NCBI GenBank assembly: GCA_018398575.1
Contig: JAGTXZ010000008.1
Location: 62,001-126,000 of the forward strand
DNA: 64,000 nucleotides
Reading direction: 5' to 3'
From: Ampelomyces quisqualis
Taxonomy: Eukaryota > Ascomycota > Dothideomycetes > Pleosporales > Phaeosphaeriaceae
Below the pieces are notes generated by a model. The model did not search any database. It saw nothing but the letters and a program-made list of their open reading frames with translations, and was not told the DNA's origin. Shown one piece after another: positions 56,244-64,000 of the stretch (positions are counted from its first letter, which is position 1; each line of letters starts with the position of its first letter). Both the position numbers and the translations under genes were made by a program.

Positions 56244-56589
56244 AGGTTGATTCGTTCACGGCTGTACATATAGGATCATGCGGGCGCATGGGCGTTGGGA
56301 TGGCGGTCATGCACTTGCGAACAGTCCATCTTTGATACCCTCGGTGCGCTACAAAATACACCAGAGTGCAATTCTGCAATGACACGACAGGCGTGTCGAA
56401 TTTATCCGCTGCCCAGTGACAGGAGAGAGCGCTTCTGCAGGCACGACCGGCAAAATAAGTGATGTCGCTCTTCCGTCTTGTTGAGGCTGATGGACACCAC
56501 CGGTTGCTGTAGTTTTGGATTCTTATGACTTGCGGTTCTTTCTCGCGTATCTACATCACTTCTCCAGACCCTCTGACTCTACTTTGACC
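56244..56589. other. Spacer CDF transporter to xylulokinase
   Basis: About 345 bases, no gene recognised. Confidence 0.4.
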
Positions 56590-58541
56590 ATGGCTGACCA
56601 CTTCCTGGGCTTCGATCTGAGCACACAGCAGCTGAAAGGTGAGGAATGACTGCCCCACCAAAGCTAGGTACCCCACCAAGCCTGACCAATACTGACGCGA
56701 CCGCACGCTATTAGGCATTGTTGTTGGATCCGACCTCAAACTCATTCATGAAGCGAAGGTCGACTTTGATGCGGACCTCGCAAAGTATGGCATTGAGAAG
56801 GGTGTCCTTACGAACCCTGCGGAGGGCGAGGTGTTCGCGCCGACCGCACTGTTTCTCGAAGCCATCGACCTCGTCTTGCAGCGACTGACGGACCAGGGCG
56901 CGGATTTTTCCAAAGTACAAGGAATCTCGGGTGCGGGTATGCAGCATGGCACTGTGTTCTGGAGCAAGGACGCAGAGCCACTGTTGGCAAGTCTCGATGC
57001 CGGCAAGACTTTAGTCGAGCAATTGGAGAGTGACGCAAAGGGCGAAAGGATAGGAGCGTTCAGTCATCCCTTCAGCCCCAACTGGCAAGACGCCAGCACA
57101 CAGAAGCAGTGCGAGGGCTTTGATGCGGCGCTGCATGGCCCGGGGCGTCTGGCGCAGGCCACTGGCAGCAGTGCCCATCACGTATGTTCTAATCGACATG
57201 TATCGTTGACTGTGCTAAGACACGTGACAGCGCTTCAGCGGCCCTCAGATCCAGCGTTTTCGAGAAAAGTACCCCGAAGCCTACCAGGCGACATCACGCA
57301 TCTCGCTCGTATCCTCTTTCCTGGCCTCCATCTTCCTCGGCAAGGTAGCTCCAATAGACATCAGCGACGTGTGTGGCGCCAATCTATGGGACATCAAGAA
57401 CGGTCGGTGGCATGACGAACTACTCTCCCTGGCTGCAGGCGGAAGTGCTGGTCTTACAGATCTCAAGTCAAAACTAGGCCACGTACCAGAAGACGGCGGC
57501 GCAAGCTTCGGCACCATCTCACCGTACTTCAGCAACCGATATGGCTTTCCCTCGTCAACACAGATCATTGCCTTCACCGGAGACAACCCCTCCACCATTC
57601 TCGCCCTGCCTCTCCGCGCTTCAGACGCCATTGTCTCGCTAGGCACATCCACGACCTTCCTCATGTCCACGAACCAATACAAGCCGGATCCGGCGTACCA
57701 CTTCCTCAACCACCCCACGACAGCAGGCTACTACATGTTCATGCTCTGCTACAAGAACGGCGGCCTAGCGCGCGAACACATCCGCGACGCCATCAACAAA
57801 GCCTCTGGCAATTCCGATAAATCATGGCACTCTTTCAACCAAACAGCCCTCAGCACCCCTGCGCTTGGCCAATCCCAACCCTCGGACCCCATGCGTCTAG
57901 GCCTCTACTTCCCGCGCCCAGAAATCGTCCCCAACGTCAAAGCAGGAACATGGCGCTTCCTGCACGACCCCACATCTTCCTCCACCCGCACAACCACAAC
58001 CACAACCGCACCTCTGGCACACAACCAAGAAACCACCTGGCCCATCCCTTCCGCCGACGCCCGCGCAATCCTCGAATCCCAATTCCTCTCCCTCCGCTCG
58101 CGCTCACAACCCCTCGTCCACCAAAGGGGCTCCCTCCCCGCCCAGCCGCGCAGAATCTACCTCGTCGGCGGCGCCGCCGTCAACCCGGCCATTGCCCAGC
58201 TCGCAGGCCAAGTCCTCGGCGGCACGGATGGGGTGTACAAGCTCGAAATCGGCGGCAATGCGTGCGCGCTGGGCGCGGCGTACAAGGCGGCGTGGGGCGT
58301 GCAGCGTGGGCGGGGGGAGACGTTTGAGGATTTTCTCGAGGCGCGGTGGGACGAGCGGGGGTTTGTTAGGAGGGTTTGCGAGGGGTATAGGGAGGGTGTG
58401 TTTGAGCGGTATGGGGAGGCGCTCAGGGGGTTGGACGAGGTGGAAAGGCTGGCTATTCTGGAGGCGGGACATGCTACGGAAAGACACCATGAGCATCTTG
58501 TGAACGAGCATGGCAACAACTTGTTGAGAACAGATGGATGA
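56590..58541 (+). CDS. XKS1: D-xylulokinase
   Basis: Exons 56590..56638, 56715..57181, 57231..58541, giving 608 residues. Phosphorylates D-xylulose to xylulose 5-phosphate, the last step linking xylose and arabinose use to the pentose phosphate pathway. FGGY-kinase layout: N-terminal LGFDLSTQQLKGIVV, ISGAGMQHGTVFW, FSPNWQDASTQKQC, then C-terminal IAFTGDNPSTILALPL with the catalytic Asp, IVSLGTSTTFLM and the ATP-site YLVGGAAVNPAIAQ and GGNACALGAAYKAAW. The length agrees with fungal xylulokinases. A Thr-rich run (TRTTTTTTAPLA) at about residue 415 is a local insertion. Introns are 76 and 49 bases. Confidence 0.95.
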
Positions 58542-58851
58542 ATTGGCTACGTTGTGGCGAATATTATGATATATGTATTACAGTATGATCCTGGATGTGG
58601 GGGTATCATGTCCTAATCTTCCCCTTGCCCCTTGGAATGTCGCGGTGCAATCAAGCCAAAGTCTATAGCCCAACGCCGATACATGCTGGAACAAAGGAAA
58701 AAGCGAAGACGATGCGCTATCAGTGCTTCGATGCGTTTCGATGCAAAACGACGTAAAAAAAAACCCCAATGCCCAGCTTCTCACGCCGGCAACCCAGCTC
58801 GGAGCTTACGGAGTATGTACTACCCACATGCTCGCCAAAGCCCAGACCACC
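58542..58851. other. Convergent 3' spacer
   Basis: About 310 bases between xylulokinase (+) and the PH-domain gene (-). Includes TACGGAGTA at 58807 and an A-run at 58755. Confidence 0.4.
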
Positions 58852-60486
58852 TCAGACCAGCAACCCAACACCCAACACAACAGCACGCAAGCCCGTCTCA
58901 CTGACCCTCTTGTCCATCTGGGCTTTTGCATGCACCGGCGACGGCGGGCCCGAAGAATCGGGCCTCTCACGGCTGACCTCATCCTCACTTCCCTCGACGC
59001 TCTGCGCCGCGCTCGAACTGCTGGGCAACAACGCCTCGCCAAAGCTCGCGATGCTCGTAATCGAATCGTCCGTGTCGGCTCGGACAGGCGAACTCGGTCG
59101 CTCTGGGACCGATTGTTGCTCAGGAGCGGTACTTGCCGCTTGCGCTGGGGTCCATGCGAGTGGCAGCGGCTTCTTGGCTTTTGGGAAGTGGTGTGCGTCG
59201 TAGCGCGGCGGGTGACATGTGTAGTCGACGAGAATGTGTTTCTTCACGTTGATGCGCATGCGCTTTCCGTTGCTGAAGACCACGTCGCTTACGCGGGGCG
59301 ACGAGGCAAGTAAGACGGGCGCGCAGCGGCGTCGGTAGCGCAGGTTTTGCGAAGCAGTGGGCCGCGTGTGCTCTGCGTTCTTGCGATCGGGTTGTTCAGA
59401 AGTTTCAGAGGAAGTGGTGTTGCTGCTCTCATCATCATCCGACTCTGAGGATCGCGCGCGGGCGGGTGAATCGCGCGCCGATGGCTGTGTGGGGAAGCGC
59501 ACGTCGTCTGGGTCAAAGTCGTCCATGTCAGGATCGGTGTTGCGACTGTTGCTGCTGCCAGCGGATATGGTGGTGGTGGTGCCGTATCCTGTATCTCGGA
59601 TGGCTCCGGCCAGATGCGGGTAAAGCTGGCGGATAATGTGTTCCTGCTGCGCGATGATGCGGCGGCCAGCCTCTAGACTCGACAGATTGTCTAGGTCGTC
59701 TCCCAGGTGCGAGCTGTCCAAGATGCGCTGCCGTCTGCTTCGGCGCGGGAGACTGCGATAGCGGGGCTCGCTGCGGTCTTCCAGGGGTGAGCTGATGTCG
59801 ATGGCGGCACAGAGGGAGTCGGTCCAGTCAAGCATGGATTCCTGGGACGGCGCGCACAGGAGGAATTGTGCGGTTTCGAGGCGCAGCCGGATGACATGTT
59901 CGCGGACGGGCTCGAAGAGTTGGGGGTCGGTCTCGTATAGCCTCGGACGGGTTGCAGCTGGTACGAGGTGCGCAAGTGGCGATTTGGGAATCAGGGCCGT
60001 CTTTTTGAAGTCTGAAGCCACACCGACTTCGGCGTGTTGGAGCGTGTACGAGTGTAGCAGCTTGCCAGCGGTGGGCTGCTTGTTCTTGCTGAGCAGCCCG
60101 GGACTCTTGACGCGGAATATGCTCAATTGCGTGCCTTGCAGCACGACGAACACATGACACCAGCCCCGCGCCCGCGAGACGTGGAAGGGCGAGGACAGCT
60201 CTTGCTTGACGCCCATGACGCCGCTCTGCGCGACTGTACATGTGTATGCTGGCGGGAGGGCCGCGCCGGTCGCGGCGGCCGCTTCTGCGCGCGCCTTCTC
60301 TTCTAGACGCCGCAGCACTTGGGGGTCAAGTGCGCGTGCGTACGAAGGAGGCGCGCCGGGCGGTAGCTGTGTGTGGGTGTGGTAGGTGTTGTGGTAGCCG
60401 TATGTCGGGGCAGCTGGCAGAGTGGCGGCCGTGTAAGAGGCCCGGCTCCGGCGCCCTCGCGAGCTGGTTCCTGTGCCAAGGTCCAT
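58852..60486 (-). CDS. PH-domain protein, conserved hypothetical
   Basis: Single exon of 544 residues. A pleckstrin-homology-like domain spans roughly residues 95-235: SSPFHVSRARGWCHVFVVLQ, GTQLSIFRV, LLHSYTLQHAEVGVASDF, HVIRLRLETAQFLLCAPS and the closing helix MLDWTDSLCAAIDIS with its conserved Trp. PH domains bind phosphoinositides or proteins at membranes. The rest is disordered: a Tyr/Pro/Ala-rich head, an acidic Ser-rich middle (DDDESSNTTSSE) and a Pro/Ser tail. A conserved block YRRRCAPVLLASSPRVSDVV and NGKRMRINVKKHILVDYTCH near residues 400-445 recurs in fungal homologues of this type, but I cannot name it. Role unknown, perhaps signalling at the plasma membrane. Confidence 0.78.
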   Translation of the reverse strand: MDLGTGTSSRGRRSRASYTAATLPAAPTYGYHNTYHTHTQLPPGAPPSYARALDPQVLRRLEEKARAEAAAATGAALPPAYTCTVAQSGVMGVKQELSSPFHVSRARGWCHVFVVLQGTQLSIFRVKSPGLLSKNKQPTAGKLLHSYTLQHAEVGVASDFKKTALIPKSPLAHLVPAATRPRLYETDPQLFEPVREHVIRLRLETAQFLLCAPSQESMLDWTDSLCAAIDISSPLEDRSEPRYRSLPRRSRRQRILDSSHLGDDLDNLSSLEAGRRIIAQQEHIIRQLYPHLAGAIRDTGYGTTTTISAGSSNSRNTDPDMDDFDPDDVRFPTQPSARDSPARARSSESDDDESSNTTSSETSEQPDRKNAEHTRPTASQNLRYRRRCAPVLLASSPRVSDVVFSNGKRMRINVKKHILVDYTCHPPRYDAHHFPKAKKPLPLAWTPAQAASTAPEQQSVPERPSSPVRADTDDSITSIASFGEALLPSSSSAAQSVEGSEDEVSRERPDSSGPPSPVHAKAQMDKRVSETGLRAVVLGVGLLV

Positions 60487-61871
60487 GGTGAAGTGACGCC
60501 AACGAGTGGTGCGAGAAGTGCTTCGAGTGCTGAAGCCAAATCGCCAGCGCGCTCAAGTCACCAAGTACGCCGTAGCAGCGGGGCGATGTTTGCAGCGCAG
60601 GCCCTAGCTCTTGTATGCGAGGCACGCAGGCGCACGAAAGCGGTGCATGAGGTGTTGCCGAGTGCGGTGGCGTGCGGTTTTGCTTGTTTGAAAACGGACC
60701 ACACGATGGCTGTGCGACGACGCCTTGTTTTCAGGCTGGGGGAGAGAATTCAATCAACGGCCCCCGATGTGTCAGTCCAGTAGCCGCCGCTCGCTGGCAG
60801 GGAGGAGCGTCCCTGTATAGTGATTTGCCAGGAGCTACTACTAGGGGGTCACGGAGCGGGTGATGGCACCACCGGGCGGCGCTGACGACCCAAGGATGGC
60901 TGTGAATGACAGCCCCGGAACCCAAAGAATGACTGATGGCGTGTCCAGCACTGGCGAGGCAATTCAACTATATCACATCAGGAGCTCTCATCAGCTGCCG
61001 ATGCTCATGCTTCGCTCGACCAGGATGCGGCCTGTAGCCGACCATGTTCCAGGTCTATCATCATAATCATCTCACCACCATGCCATCCCATTCTTCTCCA
61101 GCCTAGACGGGCATGCAGCCGATTTGCTGGCCGCCGCGGAGCAATGCTTTTGCTGCATCTCCATTCACATCTGCATCTGCACCCACCCATGGCGGCTGAC
61201 TTGCTCGCCTCAGCACCAGGGCCGTGGGCGCCCAATGCCCTGCGCACGGCCGATTCCGATTCCTACCTTCTGAGACACCTTTCACGTCTGCTGCGTGGCT
61301 ATTTTGGTACTACCTACTACTCCGTACTCCGTACTACTAGACGTCTTTGTTTCGCCACGGCCCAATCCCACGACGCTGGCCACTTGAAACTTCGCAGCCT
61401 GTTTGACCAGGGCATGTGAAGACGATTCCGCGCCAGCTTTCTGAAAACAAGTGCAGACACAAATTCCACGCCAGCAGAAATCATGTCAGAAGCCATGACT
61501 TGCGTCGCTGAAGTAAGCCCCACCTCTTACAAGACGCTTACTTCCGATGCTGGGCGTCATCTACAGTGTTTCGACAGCACATGGCTCGGGTGACGGCGCC
61601 CGAACTACTCGCTGCACTGAACCACGGGTTTCGACGGCGTGGAACGCTAAAAGGGGCAGCAATCGACATGTGTCGAGCGACCAAGAGTCTGCAACAGCTG
61701 GGCACAACCTTGCTTGCATCCAAGCTGGAGGCCACAAGATCTGTTGACCATATGGCCTAGTACCGCGAAGAGAGTTGTTTCCAAGGTACCTCCTGTGCTG
61801 ATATTCCATCTTCCGTGCAAAGGGTGACAGAGTACATCACAGATCGGGGTATCACTCCCCCTCGATCCCAT
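60487..61871. other. Gene-free stretch of 1.4 kb
   Basis: No ORF with family resemblance. Overlapping TACTCCGTA copies at 61318 and 61325. Confidence 0.4.
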
Positions 61872-63188
61872 CTACGAACTCCTCCTCCCGTACGGCTCAA
61901 ACAAAACAGTCGCAATAACCGCACTCAATATCCCCATGACGCGATTCCACCCAATCGCAATCCCAGTCCCCGTGCCGCGGTGCGCGCTGGGAAGCACTTC
62001 AGGCGTGTACGCATAGAGTGTGCCGTAGTAAATGTTCAAACAGAAATTAATCACACGTGTGAACGCGACCTAGAAATTCCAGCACTTGTCAGCAACCCTC
62101 GTTTTGGGTGTCTCAACACACTCGGCATCTCGTCCTTCACCGACCAGAAACTTTGGCGTTTCTTTGAGTCTGATGACTGTGATTCGGAGAATGGACATGA
62201 CCAAGACGAGAGATCCAGAGGCATACCAGACGTAGCGCCATCCTTGGTTGTTAGCTTTGGTGCAGGGCGCTGCGTCGGGGAAGAAGGCCGGATCTTGGCA
62301 GGAAAAGTTTGGGAGGAAGCCCCCTGGAGAATATCAGCCATTGTCCCGTGTCTGTAAGGAAGTTGATAAGCAGTTCTGGAGAATACATACACGCCAGAAA
62401 TCCAGCAATGAGTTGTCCGATGCCTAGTAAGATGGGCTAGCCAATGTCCTTGAACCTTCACCACCAACACTAGAATAGAGCATACGTACCCCACCACGCC
62501 GCCATAAGCGTAAGCATATTCCGCCGCTTCAAAGGCAGAAACTCCAAAAACACAGCCGTATCCAGCACCACATTCCCTCCCGCCCCAAAACTACTCAAAC
62601 AAATGAACAAGCCCAGCACCTATCCCACAAATCAGTCTTCCATCAACCAAACACTTTTGTTTTTTTCCAAGAAAAACCAACAACCTTACCTCCCAGTTCG
62701 GACTCGCCCCAGCCACACTCGCAAACACGGAACAAATCACCAAACTAACATGGAAACGCAATCTTCCGCCCCACAATGTCGGCCGTCATGCCCCAGAACA
62801 GCGCGCCCACCAGCATCCCCACGTACGCAGCGATCGTGAGGCCATTGGGGTAACTCGGGTTAAACTCGAGCGCAGCCTGCGCAGTGACAAAGGATTGAAT
62901 AAAGAGGACGAGGGAATCGACAGCGTACCCGAAGCCATTTGAGGACAAACGATTTCCACTGATACCTCGTGAAGCCGATTCCGTCTGGTCTGCGCGTTAG
63001 TTTCCCCTCAAAAAAATGCGTTGTTGTAGATTGGCAGGGGAGCCGGGTGGGATTGAATCGGTGTTTGCAGTCCTGGCTTTACCGATGGCGTTATTGACCA
63101 GATGGATTGTAGCATCGAGGACAGGGTGCGTATTGTTGGAGTAGTAGAGCATCTCTTCGACCTTGTGCGATTGGTCTCGTCGATGCAT
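61872..63188 (-). pseudogene. Decayed MFS transporter pseudogene
   Basis: Minus-strand remains of a major-facilitator transporter of the SV2/SVOP-like fungal type. From the ATG at 63188: YYSNNTHPVLDATIHLVNNA, then a good intron (GTAAAG donor), GFTRYQWKSFVL. An extra base in the AAA at 62938-62940 shifts the frame to NGFGYAVDSLVLFIQ, and AAYVGMLVGALFWGMTADIV and GRKIAF follow. A second extra base near 62750-62756 shifts to VSLVICSVFASVAGASPNWE, then FGAGGNVVLDTAVFLEFLPL, WRYVWYASGSLVLVMSILRI and LKETPKFLVGEGRDAE. After that helices 7-9 are missing and the text resumes at INFCLNIYYGTLYAYTPEVL, with the last helix also lost before FEPYGRRSS. Introns are still recognisable, so decay is fairly recent. 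Confidence 0.82.
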
Positions 63189-64000
63189 GGCCTTCTTCTT
63201 CACGCGACGCGACACGCTAACGTCAAGACTCACGCTCAGAAACCCAACAATCAAACAAGAGCCGTTTTCTCCAACGGAAAAGTTGGGAGGGGGAAGGTTC
63301 TTTCGTACTCCGTACCACTCCGTCCAATGTCGCCTCGCATGCCCCCCACGCGTTGTGCGCAAGCTGCGAATTACGACGTCATTGCACAGCGTGTTGCGCT
63401 GAATCCTGATTAGGTCCGCCGCAACGACGCCATGTCGAGAGCAGTCAATTGAAGAGCAATCATCTCTTGGAACAACCCTTGGAAAATCGTTTGCTGGCTA
63501 GGCGAGAGGCAGGATTGCACGGCACGGGGGTTTTGGGACCGAGGATTACTGGTTAGGTGATGCTGTGGGCTGTGGAAAGCAGTCGAGCTGCACTGTTGAC
63601 GCCGCACGCTGCACCCGGGATGGCCTACCGGTGTTGGTGACGGGCTTTCTGCGTGGAATGGGAGTGCCCAGAAGAAATTCAACTTCGCGGCAACGATCGC
63701 GACCCATTCATTTAAACCACAAAGAATCTCTAGGGTAAACTGATGGATAATATTCTTAGTAGAGAAACTCTCCCGGCATTGAAGGACATTTTATACTATT
63801 GACATCCTTCCAAATTGTACCCAAACTATCTTGTACACATCATAACATATACCTTCATACAAGATGAACGCCAAAGCGAGGTCACCGAGAACCATCCAGC
63901 ATCAAACGCCGATAAAGAGCACCACAAGGCCCACGACAACTCCGTGGCGATGATAACAGTACCTATGCGCCGTGCTCAAAGTTTTCAGAACCACAAAGAC
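63189..64000. other. End of window, no gene recognised
   Basis: 800 bases with TACTCCGTA at 63306. A minus-strand frame at 63410-63682 lacks an ATG start and is not called. The last 300 bases are AT-rich. Confidence 0.4.

Noticed and set aside
63410..63682. Minus-strand 90-codon frame
   Set aside because: Starts with TTG, no splice-compatible ATG and no recognised motif.
1..64000. CRISPR arrays, prokaryotic insertion sequences, riboswitches, rRNA genes
   Set aside because: Nothing of the kind was seen, and the genome is clearly fungal nuclear DNA.

Overview
The window looks like a gene-rich piece of a filamentous ascomycete (Pezizomycotina) chromosome, most likely a Dothideomycete of the Pleosporales type. 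The reasons are many short introns of about 45-110 bases with fungal splice signals (GTAAGT/GTATGT/GTGAGT donors, CTAAC or CTGAC branch sites), fungal-only families (bZIP-DUF3425, NUC-1-like bHLH, Cip1-like lyase, 2-3 exon housekeeping genes), and no prokaryotic operon structure. The class-level placement is inference. Exon limits were set by eye from reading-frame continuity and splice consensus. Protein lengths come from the spliced models.

Layout. 1-16.8 kb: a 3'-truncated hypothetical gene (-), mitochondrial ribosomal protein uS14m, an Arb2-domain protein, a 2.3 kb gene-free stretch, a secreted GH18 chitinase with a pentanucleotide microsatellite in its last intron, mitochondrial lipoyl synthase (-), gamma-COP (SEC21), a twin-CX9C MIX17-like protein, and an unusual F-box-like protein carrying two copies of a Cys3His module (-). 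17-27 kb: a small one-TM protein, a peroxisomal enoyl-CoA hydratase ending in SKL, a bZIP-DUF3425 regulator, an unrecognised coding remnant, a secreted Cip1-like protein (-) and a secreted alkaline phosphatase (-). 28-45.5 kb: class I photolyase with two possible starts, eIF3a (-), a G-protein gamma subunit, a NUC-1/PHO4-like bHLH factor, SCO1 copper chaperone, an ACMSD-type amidohydrolase, a PfkB sugar kinase (-) and a four-TM membrane protein (-). 45.5-51.7 kb is a looser, more AT-rich accessory region with an orphan small ORF and two APH-type kinase-like phosphotransferases, the second sitting between two direct copies of a dispersed repeat. 51.7-64 kb: an OXNAD-type reductase (-), a monoglyceride lipase, an MMT-like cation-diffusion-facilitator transporter, xylulokinase, a PH-domain protein (-) and a decayed MFS transporter pseudogene (-).

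Most genes are housekeeping genes in no evident cluster. Loose functional themes are mitochondrial biogenesis (uS14m, lipoyl synthase, MIX17, SCO1, MMT-like transporter) and phosphate handling (alkaline phosphatase and the NUC-1-like regulator of phosphate-starvation genes about 10 kb apart). I did not find a clear multi-gene novel system. The most unusual items are gene-structure features: a 4-base microexon, a 22-base microexon, two introns that appear to use GC-AG borders, a doubled Cys3His module ahead of an F-box-like segment, and the decayed transporter.
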